Source of the DNA: Actinomycetales bacterium
GTDB lineage: Bacteria; Actinomycetota; Actinomycetes; S36-B12
Reading direction: 5' to 3'
DNA: 64,000 bases
Assembly (NCBI GenBank): GCA_016125355.1
Contig: WGLX01000017.1
Location: 1 to 64,000, forward strand
This document shows, piece after piece, positions 19,839 through 27,534 of the stretch. The position numbers were made by a program, and so were the translations under genes. The notes beneath the pieces are model-generated. The model did no database searches. It saw nothing but the letters and a program-made list of their open reading frames with translations, and had not been told where the DNA came from. Within the stretch, counting starts at the first letter, position 1; every line of letters starts with the position of its first letter.

Positions 19839-21050
19839 ATGACGGGCCCCCTGGCCAGCCGCCCACTCACCCGACGACGGGTGCTGACGACGGGAGGCAT
19901 CGGGCTCGCCGGCCTGGTGGCAGCCGCATGCGGCACTGACGCGACAGGTGTGGAGGAAACCGCGCCCGCGGCGGCATCGCAGAGCGCAACCCCCACTCCC
20001 GTCGCCACGGCTCAGGACCTCTCGGACACGGAGAAGATCGTCCAGTTCTCCAACTGGCCTCAGTACATCGACGAGGACGAGGGAGAGGGCTCCACCCTCG
20101 GCGACTTCACGGCCGCCACCGGTATCGAGGTCGCCTACACCGACGACATCAACGACAGCAACGAGTTCTACGCCAAGGTGCGCACCAGTCTGGAGCAGGG
20201 CAACAGCATCGACCGGGACATCGTCGTGCTCACTGAGGAGGGCGTCGAGACCTGGATCGCCAACGGCTTCGCGGCCAAGCTGGACAAGGCCAACATCCCC
20301 AACGGGGTGAAGCTCATCCCGGCCCTGCAGGACGTGCCCTTCGATCCGGGCCGTGAGTACTCGCTGCCGTGGCAGTCCGGATTCACGGGCATCGGCTGGA
20401 ATGCGCCGCTGCTCAAGCGTGAGCTGGGCGTCAGCGAGATCACAAGCTTCGACCAGTTCTTCGACCCCAAGCTCAAGGGCCGGGTGACGATCCTCGTCGA
20501 GATGCCGGACACGATGGGCCTGCTGATGAACTGGCAGGGGTACGACATGGCCAACTTCACCACGGACCAGTTCGACCAGACCCTCGCGATGCTGCAGCAG
20601 AAGATCGATGAGGGCTTCATCCGCCAGGTGACCGGAAACGACTACATCTCGGCGCTGGACAGCGGCGACGCCATCGCGTCGATCGGCTGGTCCGGGGACG
20701 TGCTTGCCCTCGGGAAGAAGTACGGCTTCGGCATTCCCGAGTCGGGCGGCATGATCTGGGCCGACAACATGCTCATCCCGTCGGTGGCGACGCACAAGAA
20801 GAACGCCGAGACGCTGATGAACTACTACTACGACCCCGTCGTGGCGGCGCGCGTGGCGGCGTGGGTCCAGTACGTGTGCCCGGTCTCGGGCGCCCAGGAC
20901 GCCATGGCCGACGTCGACCCGGAGCTGGTCGATGACCCGTGGATCTTCCCGACCCCGGAACTGCTGGCCACCGCAGAGGAGTTCATGTACCTCGGTCCGC
21001 AGCTTCGCGAGGAGTACACCCGGAAGTTCCTCAAGGCTGTCAGCGTCTAG
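19839..21050 (+). CDS. Polyamine ABC transporter substrate-binding lipoprotein (PotD-like), orphan
   Basis: This 403-aa extracellular binding protein has a Tat-type leader (TRRRVLTTG) and lipobox AAAC with Cys31. The mature protein has the PotD/PotF pattern: SNWPQYIDEDEG, NDSNEFYAKVRT, DIVVLTEEGVETW, FDPGREYSLPWQSGF and SIGWSGDVLALG. It is clearly a paralogue of the PotD at 29613, sharing long identical stretches such as KLDKANIPN and FDPGREYSLPWQSGF. No permease or ATPase genes are attached. It probably docks on the PotABC complex encoded at 26.7-29.6 kb. It is co-directional with gabT. Confidence 0.92.
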   Translation: MTGPLASRPLTRRRVLTTGGIGLAGLVAAACGTDATGVEETAPAAASQSATPTPVATAQDLSDTEKIVQFSNWPQYIDEDEGEGSTLGDFTAATGIEVAYTDDINDSNEFYAKVRTSLEQGNSIDRDIVVLTEEGVETWIANGFAAKLDKANIPNGVKLIPALQDVPFDPGREYSLPWQSGFTGIGWNAPLLKRELGVSEITSFDQFFDPKLKGRVTILVEMPDTMGLLMNWQGYDMANFTTDQFDQTLAMLQQKIDEGFIRQVTGNDYISALDSGDAIASIGWSGDVLALGKKYGFGIPESGGMIWADNMLIPSVATHKKNAETLMNYYYDPVVAARVAAWVQYVCPVSGAQDAMADVDPELVDDPWIFPTPELLATAEEFMYLGPQLREEYTRKFLKAVSV

Positions 21051-21116
21051 CCGACCCTCACCGGCGGCCGTCCACAGCTCGTCCGCCGCCGGTTGTGGCG
21101 CGGCGGCGAATCCGCC

Positions 21117-21131
21117 TACCGTCGCCACGTG
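21117..21131 (+). promoter_or_regulatory. Possible leaderless promoter, small secreted protein
   Basis: TACCGT at 21117-21122 lies six bases before GTG 21129, and TTGTGG lies 18 bp upstream of it. The layout is the same as at the DUF222 gene. The -10 match is modest. Confidence 0.35.
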
Positions 21132-21527
21132 ACGGCACCTGCGGCGATCCTGGCGACGCTGGCGGCGATGGCGCTCGGGCCCACGGTCGACATCGGCACA
21201 GCACCTCACTACTACTGGCGCTGGTCCGACGGCAGCACGGCGGCAGTCCGGACTCTCGACGAGCGCGTGTCCGGACTGCCGCCTGCCATCGTCGTCACCG
21301 CCGATCCTGCACGCGCCGGTCGGCTGGTCGAACTCCAGTTCCGGTCGGCGTCAGGCTGGCGAACGGAGGATGCGACCCGCACGGACCGCTCAGGTCGCGC
21401 GCGGCTCGAGGTGAATCCCTACTGCGCCGATGGCGCCTGGTGCCGGGGCTCCCTCAGCTACCGGTTGCGCGTCGATGGCCGGTCGGCGACGTTGCGGCTG
21501 CGCTTCAGCCCCGCCGCTTCCGGCTAG
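21129..21527 (+). CDS. Small secreted protein of unknown function
   Basis: I do not recognise this 132-aa protein. It begins VTAPAAILATLAAMALGPTVDIGTA, a short signal-peptide-like stretch. The rest is beta-rich (AIVVTADPARAGRLVELQFRS, RLRVDGRSATLRLRFSP), as in a single immunoglobulin-like extracellular domain. Two Cys residues (YCADGAWCRG) could form a disulfide. Its 3' end overlaps the convergent Gre gene by 23 bp. A purely antisense open frame cannot be fully excluded, but the signal peptide and domain-like strand pattern favour a real gene. Confidence 0.5.
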   Translation: MTAPAAILATLAAMALGPTVDIGTAPHYYWRWSDGSTAAVRTLDERVSGLPPAIVVTADPARAGRLVELQFRSASGWRTEDATRTDRSGRARLEVNPYCADGAWCRGSLSYRLRVDGRSATLRLRFSPAASG

Positions 21528-21987
21528 CCCGAGGGCGCGGCACGTCCAGGACGGTGCACGTCCAGCGGCCGGCCGGCGCATCGACCGGCACCTCGTCGCC
21601 GGCACGTGCACCCATGAGAGCTCGGCCAAGCGGGGACTCCACGGAAATGCGCTCATCGTCGAGGGCGGCCTCCTCCGGGTGCACCGGTCGCACCCATGCT
21701 CGACTGCCATCCGCCAGGCGGATGCGGACTCGCGAGCCGAGCACGACGGTGGAGCCGGCGGGCTCGTCGAGGATGCGGGCCCGCGCGAGCACGCCATCCA
21801 TCCTCGTGACCTCCGCGAGCAGGTCCTCGAACTGGGTCACGGCCGCCTCATCGCGATCGGGCCCGTAGAGGAACGGCCGGAGAGCGGGAATCTGGCGATC
21901 CCTGATGTCGGTGACGCGGTCGGACAGCAGTCGGGCGCCGTCAGCGGTCAGGGCGATCTCGCGGGAGTGGACGATGGATGCGGACAT
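21505..21987 (-). CDS. GreA/GreB-family transcription elongation factor under Mn riboswitch
   Basis: This is a 160-aa Gre-type factor. Its C-terminal FKBP-like domain is recognisable: STVVLGSRVRIRLADGSRAW, then ISVESPLGRALMGARAGDEV and VDAPAGRW. Gre factors enter the RNA polymerase secondary channel and stimulate cleavage of backtracked RNA through two acidic residues at a coiled-coil tip. Here the N-terminal part is divergent. DRDEAAV (about residues 44-50) may be the acidic tip, replacing the usual GDxSENAEY pattern, so cleavage activity is uncertain. The start is ATG 21987 with a strong AAGGAGGA. The leader is a manganese riboswitch, which is unusual for this family. Confidence 0.85.
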   Translation of the reverse strand: MSASIVHSREIALTADGARLLSDRVTDIRDRQIPALRPFLYGPDRDEAAVTQFEDLLAEVTRMDGVLARARILDEPAGSTVVLGSRVRIRLADGSRAWVRPVHPEEAALDDERISVESPLGRALMGARAGDEVPVDAPAGRWTCTVLDVPRPRASRKRRG

Positions 21988-22029
21988 GGGTCCTCCTTGT
22001 GTCAGGGCGGCAGACACCGCCACATGGCA
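21988..22029 (-). promoter_or_regulatory. Riboswitch expression platform (SD-sequestering hairpin)
   Basis: In the transcript, CACAAGG (complement of 21995-22001), which is part of CACAAGGAGGA, can pair with CCTTGTG (complement of 22028-22034) from the aptamer 3' strand. Between them GGCGG and CCGCC form an inner stem. The pairing hides the Shine-Dalgarno sequence of the Gre gene. It is mutually exclusive with aptamer helix P1, which predicts translation ON when metal is bound. Confidence 0.7.
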
Positions 22030-22132
22030 CAAGGTCTCTCCCACCGATCGGCTGAGCCGACCGGCCCGGCAACCGGGTCCTCGATGGCGAGGGCCGTACT
22101 GACGATCCACCGGCGAAGGGTTACTCCCCTTG
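22030..22132 (-). ncRNA. yybP-ykoY manganese riboswitch aptamer
   Basis: Read on the minus strand, the leader begins CAAGGGGAGTAACCC, the conserved 5' loop element (GGGGAGTA) of the yybP-ykoY class. It continues with CGTCAGTACGG and the stem CCCGGTTGCCGGG, and ends GGGAGAGACCTTGTGCC, carrying the conserved GAGACCTT 3' element. P1 is formed by CAAGG (22128-22132) and CCTTG (22030-22034). The class senses Mn2+ and usually controls Mn exporters (MntP, TerC and UPF0016 families, P-type ATPases). Here the only gene downstream is a Gre-family factor. Confidence 0.9.
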
Positions 22133-22177
22133 ATAGCCCTACTCTGCCACACGTTCAGGCAGCGCGCACCCCGATGG

Positions 22178-23392
22178 TCACGACTGGCTGTCGCGAATCC
22201 CGAAGGGCTGCTCGTAGCCCTTGCTCATCAGGGTCAGGAACGGCATGGCGTCGAAGGCCTCCGGGCCCAGCACTCCCGTGCCCGCCCATTCGCCCTTGGC
22301 CAGCAGCTCGAGGGCGATCACCGGGTTCATCGCCGTCTGCCAGACCACGGCTTGGGTGCCGTACTCCGCCATCGTCCACTCGTTGTCAGCCACGTGGTAC
22401 AGGTAGACCTCGCGGGGCTCCCCGTTGGTTCCCGTGCCCGTCACCCACGTGCCCGCACACGTCTTGCCCGACATCTTGTCGCCCAGCGTGGCCGGATCGG
22501 GAAGGGCCGCCGCCACCACGTCACGCGGGCTGACCTGCTGCCCCTTGACGCTGACCGGCTCGGTGCGGTCGAGCCCCAGCTTGTGCAGGGTCTTGAGGAC
22601 GTCGATGAACTCGTCCCCCAAGCCGTACTTGAAGGTCACGCGCTTGCAGTCGATCCAGCGGGGCACGAGGAGCACCTCCTCGTGCTCGACGTTGATGACC
22701 TCGACCGGCCCGATGCCCTCGGGGAAGTCGAAGACCTCCGGCTCGGAGAACGGCTCGGTCGTGTACCACCCGCGGTCCTTCTCCCAGATGACCGGCGGAT
22801 TCAGGCATTCCTCGATGGTGGTCCAGATGGAGAACGACGGCGCGAAGTCGTAGCCCTCGACGACCAGGTTGGCGCCATCGCGGATGCCAATCTCGTCGAT
22901 CTCACTGAACATGTGATCCGCCGCGAAGCGCGCGAAGACGTCGGCGAGGCCCGGCTCGACGCCCATGCCGCACAGCGCCAGTCGTCCGGCGGCCTTCCAG
23001 GCCTGCTCCTGGGCGAACTGCTCGTCACCGAGCTTCACGCCCACCTCGCTGAACGGGTGGGTGGGGCTCGGCCGCGACAGGCTCATCGCCGTATCCATGT
23101 AGTCTGCGCCCGCCGCGAATGCCCCGTTGAAGATCGGCATGACGAAGCGGGGATCGATGACATTGAGCACATGGGTGATCTGGTGTTCGCGGCACAGCTG
23201 CGCGACCGCATCCGCGTCCGACGCGTCCACCTGGGCCGCCGTGAAGCGGCGGTCCCCGACGCGGTCGACCACCGCGGCGGCGCGGGCCACGTCGTAGTCG
23301 GCCACGACGCAGTGCTCGAAGAAGTCGCGTCGCGCGGCGATCAGTGCGGCTGAGGTCCCGACGCCGCCGGCTCCGATGATGAGGATTCGCAT
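22178..23392 (-). CDS. Saccharopine dehydrogenase-like (LYS9 fold) enzyme
   Basis: This is a 404-aa NAD(P)-dependent enzyme beginning MRILIIGAGGVGTSAALIAARR, a Rossmann GxGxxG. Further motifs are TAAQVDASDADAV, HVLNVIDPRFVMPIFNGAF, DYMDTAMSL and LCGMGVEPGLADVFARF, which match saccharopine and carboxy(nor)spermidine dehydrogenases. In a polyamine locus a carboxyspermidine-type or aminoaldehyde-linked secondary-amine reaction is plausible; lysine catabolism is the alternative. The start is ATG 23392, where the nucleotide-binding strand begins. It is divergent from a MarR regulator with inverted repeats between. The Mn riboswitch begins 46 bp after its stop. Confidence 0.85.
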   Translation of the reverse strand: MRILIIGAGGVGTSAALIAARRDFFEHCVVADYDVARAAAVVDRVGDRRFTAAQVDASDADAVAQLCREHQITHVLNVIDPRFVMPIFNGAFAAGADYMDTAMSLSRPSPTHPFSEVGVKLGDEQFAQEQAWKAAGRLALCGMGVEPGLADVFARFAADHMFSEIDEIGIRDGANLVVEGYDFAPSFSIWTTIEECLNPPVIWEKDRGWYTTEPFSEPEVFDFPEGIGPVEVINVEHEEVLLVPRWIDCKRVTFKYGLGDEFIDVLKTLHKLGLDRTEPVSVKGQQVSPRDVVAAALPDPATLGDKMSGKTCAGTWVTGTGTNGEPREVYLYHVADNEWTMAEYGTQAVVWQTAMNPVIALELLAKGEWAGTGVLGPEAFDAMPFLTLMSKGYEQPFGIRDSQS

Positions 23393-23455
23393 GACTGTCC
23401 CGTTCAGGTACGGGGGCGCGGGGTGCGCCTTCCCTGTGCTGCTCACACGCTAGTG

Positions 23456-23489
23456 CATAAGGGGTTTATGTATGGCATAAGGCTCTTAT
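23456..23489. promoter_or_regulatory. Two inverted-repeat operators in marR / saccharopine-DH gap
   Basis: Two perfect inverted repeats lie close together in an AT-rich patch. CATAA-ggggt-TTATG is at 23456-23470 and ATAAG-gct-CTTAT is at 23477-23489, just upstream of the MarR start at 23501. Spacing and symmetry fit MarR dimers that repress both divergent genes. Confidence 0.65.
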
Positions 23490-23500
23490 ACAGTGTGCGC

Positions 23501-24106
23501 ATGTCCTTCCACATCCCGGCGGATGCGCCCCGGCCGCCCCGACGCGGACCCCGGGCGGACCGCGCGTTCGCGGCCAACGTGCTGGGCACCCTGTGCCAGA
23601 CCGTCACCGACCGCGTGACTCTAGGGATGGAGGCAGCCGCCGGACGAGGCGCAGCCACGCCCGCGGCACTCGTCACCCTGCTCTGGTATCCCGACCGGCC
23701 GATCGCCTTCCTCGCCACCCGCCTGCGCATCACCCATCCCGGGGCCGTGCAGCTCTCGGAGCGTCTCGAGAGGGCGGGGCTCGTCGAGCGGGTACCGGGC
23801 GAGGACGGGCGCACGAAGCTGCTCGCACTCACGCCCGAGGGCGAAGAGGTCGCCCTGGAGGTCCTCGCCGCCCGCCGGGACGTCCTGACCCGCGCGGTCT
23901 CGGCCCTCGACGACGACCAGATGCGGGGGCTGATCGAGGCGACGGACGCCATGCTGGACGCCCTCGCCGACAGCGAGCTCACCAGCGAGTTCATGTGCCG
24001 ACTCTGCGACGAGCTCGCCTGCCCCGACGCTCGCTGCCCCGTCGAACGGGCCGTTCCCACTCCCCCGCACCGGCGCGGGACCGGCTACGGCGTTGAGGAG
24101 GACTGA
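23501..24106 (+). CDS. MarR family regulator with C-terminal Cys cluster
   Basis: This is a 201-aa winged-helix regulator. The DNA-binding region is PAALVTLLWYPDRPIAFLATRLRITHPGAVQLSERLERAGLVER, followed by the wing VPGEDGRTKLLALTPEGEE. A C-terminal extension has FMCRLCDELACPDARCPVE, a C-x2-C-x4-C-x4-C cluster that suggests metal or redox sensing. The start is ATG 23501; upstream in-frame starts would overlap the operators. It is divergent from the saccharopine-dehydrogenase-like gene and convergent with the ureohydrolase, overlapping by 22 bp at the 3' ends. Confidence 0.88.
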   Translation: MSFHIPADAPRPPRRGPRADRAFAANVLGTLCQTVTDRVTLGMEAAAGRGAATPAALVTLLWYPDRPIAFLATRLRITHPGAVQLSERLERAGLVERVPGEDGRTKLLALTPEGEEVALEVLAARRDVLTRAVSALDDDQMRGLIEATDAMLDALADSELTSEFMCRLCDELACPDARCPVERAVPTPPHRRGTGYGVEED

Positions 24107-25125
24107 TCCGGCCGGTAGTCCTCGAGCAATGGAGCACCAGGCCGCCACGCGGCACCGCCGGCGGCGTCCCGCCGACGACGGGCGATCGCGGACAGCGCCT
24201 CGAGCACGACCCGGTTGCCCAGGAGGGCGGTGATGTCCGCGTGGTCGTAGGGGGGTGCCACTTCGACCACGTCCATGCCGACCACGGGCAGCTCGTAGCA
24301 GATCCGTCGCACGGCATCGAGTAGCTGTCGCGCCGACAGCCCACCGGGCTCGGGGGTGCCGGTTCCGGGGGCGTGGCCGGGATCGCACACATCGATGTCC
24401 ACGCTGAGGAACACGCCGTCGCAGTCGTCCAGCGCCGTGGCGAATGCCTCCGTCAGGCAGGGTTCGAGGCCGCGTTCGACGATCTCCGTCATCTCGTAGC
24501 TGCGCATGCCCTGCTCCGCCATCCACGCGAGGGTCTCCGGCGGTGGCCAGTAGCCCCGCAGGCCGATCTGCAGGAAGCGATCCCCCCGCGCCGCCCCGGA
24601 CTCGATGAGGCGTCGCATCGGCTGTCCGTGCCCGATGAGCGAGCCGAAGCTGCTGTCGCCGGTATCGGCATGCGCGTCGAAGTGCAGGACCGAGATCCGG
24701 CCCCAGCCCCGCGCCCGGGCAACCCCGGTCACATCCGGCCAGGTGATGGTGTGGTCACCGCCCAGGACGAGCGGCATCGCACCCTGCTCCGCGATCGCCT
24801 GCACCACCGGCTCCAGGGCGGCGCAGGACCGGACGGCGTCCCCGCTGAACATCTCGACGTCGCCCGCGTCGTACACCCGGAGGTCCCGGAGGCCGTCGAC
24901 GCCGAGGGCGAGCGAGGGGCGTGAGCCATCGTGCTCCAGGTAGCAGGCGGCCCTCAGCGCCGCGGGCCCGAAGCGGGCGCCACTTCGGTACGACGTTCCG
25001 CCGTCGAACGGCGCGCCCACGATGACGACATCCGCATCCGCGTACGTCTCCGGCTCGTCGGCAGAACAGCGCCCGACGCCGAGGAAGGTGTAGTTCGGTC
25101 CGAACATCGACCCGTAGCGAGCCAT
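24085..25125 (-). CDS. speB: Agmatinase-type ureohydrolase (Mn-dependent)
   Basis: This is a 346-aa member of the arginase/agmatinase family, which hydrolyses a guanidino group to urea and an amine. All six binuclear-Mn ligands are visible: His125 in GGDHT; Asp150, His152 and Asp154 in DAHAD; and Asp243 and Asp245 in SVDIDVCDPGHAPGTG. The GTGTPEPGG motif favours agmatinase, guanidinobutyrase or guanidinopropionase over arginase. Agmatine to putrescine fits the locus. It is the last gene of the long minus-strand polyamine operon, 28 bp after the oxidoreductase. The symbol is tentative because the substrate is unproven. Confidence 0.88.
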   Translation of the reverse strand: MARYGSMFGPNYTFLGVGRCSADEPETYADADVVIVGAPFDGGTSYRSGARFGPAALRAACYLEHDGSRPSLALGVDGLRDLRVYDAGDVEMFSGDAVRSCAALEPVVQAIAEQGAMPLVLGGDHTITWPDVTGVARARGWGRISVLHFDAHADTGDSSFGSLIGHGQPMRRLIESGAARGDRFLQIGLRGYWPPPETLAWMAEQGMRSYEMTEIVERGLEPCLTEAFATALDDCDGVFLSVDIDVCDPGHAPGTGTPEPGGLSARQLLDAVRRICYELPVVGMDVVEVAPPYDHADITALLGNRVVLEALSAIARRRRDAAGGAAWRPGAPLLEDYRPDQSSSTP

Positions 25126-25153
25126 GGCACCAACCTAGTGAGGTGCCGTTCGC

Positions 25154-26572
25154 TCAGGAGTCGAATCCCAGTCCCAGCCGATCGAGGAGCCCCAGCCACG
25201 GGCCGCGCCGGCCCTCATTCGCGTCGGCCCGCTGCAGCTCCCGGGTCGTCACGGATATCGCGGCCGAGCGGAACGGCTCCGGCGGGAACGGGATCGGCTT
25301 GCTGCGCACCATCTCGAGCCGGGTCCGTTCCGTGTCCCGGCCATCGATGAGGTCCAGCATCGTCAGCGCCCCGAACCGGGAGGCGCCGACCCCGAGCCCG
25401 GTGTAGCCCACGACGTAGCCGACGCGTCCGTCCATGGCCGTGCCCCAGAACGCGGTGAAACGCGAGCAGGTGTCGATCGCGCCGCCCCAAGCGTGGCTGA
25501 AGTGGATTCCCTCCAGTTGCGGGAAGGTCTGCAGGAAGTGGGTGGCCAGCCGCTCGTAGGACTCCCGACTGTGCTCGAACCGGGGGCCGAATCCGTTGCC
25601 GCGGTGGTAGACGGCGTCGTACCCGCCCCACAGGATCCGACCGTCGTCCGTGGTCCGGTAGTAGTGGAACTGGTTGCCGGTGTCCCCCACGCCCTGGCGC
25701 CCGGACCAGCCGATGGCCGCACGCTGTTCCGCGGTGAGCGGCTCCGTCATGAGCACGTAGTCGTAGACCGGGACGATGTAGTGGGTGAGCCGCTTCAGGA
25801 GTGGAGGGTAGGCATTGGTGGCCAGGGCGACCCGCTCCGCCTCGATGACACCGCGACGGGTGCTCACGAGCACGCCGGCATCCCGCTTCGCCAGTCCGGT
25901 GACGGGCGTCCGCTCGTGCAGCCGCACGCCGACCTCGAGGCAGGCCCGCCGCAAGCCCCACGCCAGCCGCGCCGGGTCGACGAGCGCGACCCCCTGGGCA
26001 TCGAAGAGCGCCCCGAGGTACGACGGGGAGTCCACCATCGCGCGCACCTCATCCGCCGAGAGGAGGCGCACGTCCTGTCCCAGGGCCTGCTGCTCCTCGG
26101 CGTCCTCGGCCAGGCCGACGAGCTGGTAGTCCTCGACCGCCACATCCAGCTCACCCGATCGCACGAAGTCGCAGTCGATGCCGAACTCGGCCACCGTCCC
26201 CTCGATGGCATCGAGGTTCTCGTGGCCCAGGCGCAGCAGCGTCGCCATGTCATCGGGCCAGCGGCTCATGCCATTGGCGAATCCGTGCGTGAGTGAACTG
26301 GCCACGAAGCCGCCATTGCGGCCCGTCGCGCCCTCGGCGACCCGTGCGCCCTCGACGAGGAGGACATCACGGGACGGGTCTGCCTGCTTGGCCAGCAGGG
26401 CCGTCCACAGACCCGTGAACCCGCCGCCGACCACCACAAGGTCGGCGCGGGTCGATCCGATCAGCTCATCGGCCGCCGCAGGCCGATCGTCACGGTCCAG
26501 CCAGAACACGGCCGGGCGCACGTGGGACAGGGAGGCCAGGGCCTCCGGGGTGGGGGTGCTGCTGAACTGCAC
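25154..26572 (-). CDS. FAD-dependent amine oxidoreductase (PuuB-like, DAO family)
   Basis: This is a 472-aa FAD enzyme with the dinucleotide motif VVVGGGFTGLWTALLAKQ (Gly49-Gly54) and GATGRNGGFVASSL, typical of the DAO/gamma-glutamylputrescine oxidase group. The C-terminal FAD contact is VGYTGLGVGASRFGALTM. It probably oxidises an amine to an aldehyde. No gamma-glutamylputrescine synthetase is seen nearby, so the exact substrate is open. The start is GTG 26572 behind AAGGAG. It lies between potC and the ureohydrolase in one operon. A paralogue is at 38633. Confidence 0.87.
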   Translation of the reverse strand: MQFSSTPTPEALASLSHVRPAVFWLDRDDRPAAADELIGSTRADLVVVGGGFTGLWTALLAKQADPSRDVLLVEGARVAEGATGRNGGFVASSLTHGFANGMSRWPDDMATLLRLGHENLDAIEGTVAEFGIDCDFVRSGELDVAVEDYQLVGLAEDAEEQQALGQDVRLLSADEVRAMVDSPSYLGALFDAQGVALVDPARLAWGLRRACLEVGVRLHERTPVTGLAKRDAGVLVSTRRGVIEAERVALATNAYPPLLKRLTHYIVPVYDYVLMTEPLTAEQRAAIGWSGRQGVGDTGNQFHYYRTTDDGRILWGGYDAVYHRGNGFGPRFEHSRESYERLATHFLQTFPQLEGIHFSHAWGGAIDTCSRFTAFWGTAMDGRVGYVVGYTGLGVGASRFGALTMLDLIDGRDTERTRLEMVRSKPIPFPPEPFRSAAISVTTRELQRADANEGRRGPWLGLLDRLGLGFDS

Positions 26573-26685
26573 GACGCTCCTTCGGTCAGGACGCTTCTCG
26601 GTCAAGAACGGATCGGAGATGGGAGCCACCTGCTCCGTCGTCCCACCAGTCCCTTCGAGTGTGCAGCGGGCCGCAGCCCCGGGTA

Positions 26686-27534
26686 TTACGAGCGCGAGAG
26701 CGCGTCGACGGACGTCAACGCCTCATCATCGATGATCGGCACCGACTCCAGCGACTTGCGGCGGCGGTACGAGACGAACTGCCCGATCAGGACGATGGAC
26801 AGGGCCACGAGGAACACGATGGTCGCCAGCGCGTTGACCTGCACCGGGATGCCGCGCTGGGCCGCGCCCCAGATGTAGATCGGGAAGGTGACCAGGGTGC
26901 CCGCGTTGAAGTAGCTGATGATGAAGTCGTCGAAGGACAGCGAGAAGCCCAGCAGTGCGGCCCCGAGGATGCCCGGGAGGACCAGGGGGAAGGTCACGTA
27001 CCGGAACACCGCGCGCGGATCGGCGTAGAGATCGCGAGCCGCCTCCTCGATGCGCGGGTCCATGCCCTGCAGTCGGGCCTTCACCGTCACGACCACGAAC
27101 GAGATGATGAACATGATGTGGGCGATCAGCACGGTGACCTCGCCCAGCGGGAACCGCAGGTTGAGGAACAGGGCAAGCAGGCTGGCGCCCATGACCACCT
27201 CGGGGGTCGCCATCGGCATGAAGATCAGCAGGTTCGTGGTGCTGCGTCCCTTGAAGCGGTAGCGCACCAGGGCGAAGGCGACCATCGTGCCGAGCGCCGT
27301 GGCGATCAGCGTGGCGATGATGCCGATCTCGATGCTCTTCACGAACGAGGAGCACACGCCCGGCACGCCGCAGAGGTTCGTCCACGCGTCGGTGGAAAAC
27401 TGGTTCCAGCTCAGGTTGAACTTGCCCTGAGGCTTGTTGAACGACAGCACCATGATCACGGCGATGGGGATGAACAGGTACACCAGCACCAGGATCGCGA
27501 TGATGCCCAGGAGGTTCTTACGGAGCCAGTGCAT
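26686..27534 (-). CDS. potC: Polyamine ABC transporter permease PotC
   Basis: This is a 282-aa inner-membrane permease with about six helices, starting MHWLRKNLLGIIAILVLVYLFIPIAVIMVLSF. The ATPase-coupling EAA loop is EEAARDLYADPRAVFRYVTFPLVLPGI. It pairs with PotB to form the channel for putrescine/spermidine-type import. Its ATG overlaps the potB stop by one base. A 113-bp gap with nothing recognisable separates it from the next gene in the operon. Confidence 0.93.
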   Translation of the reverse strand: MHWLRKNLLGIIAILVLVYLFIPIAVIMVLSFNKPQGKFNLSWNQFSTDAWTNLCGVPGVCSSFVKSIEIGIIATLIATALGTMVAFALVRYRFKGRSTTNLLIFMPMATPEVVMGASLLALFLNLRFPLGEVTVLIAHIMFIISFVVVTVKARLQGMDPRIEEAARDLYADPRAVFRYVTFPLVLPGILGAALLGFSLSFDDFIISYFNAGTLVTFPIYIWGAAQRGIPVQVNALATIVFLVALSIVLIGQFVSYRRRKSLESVPIIDDEALTSVDALSRS

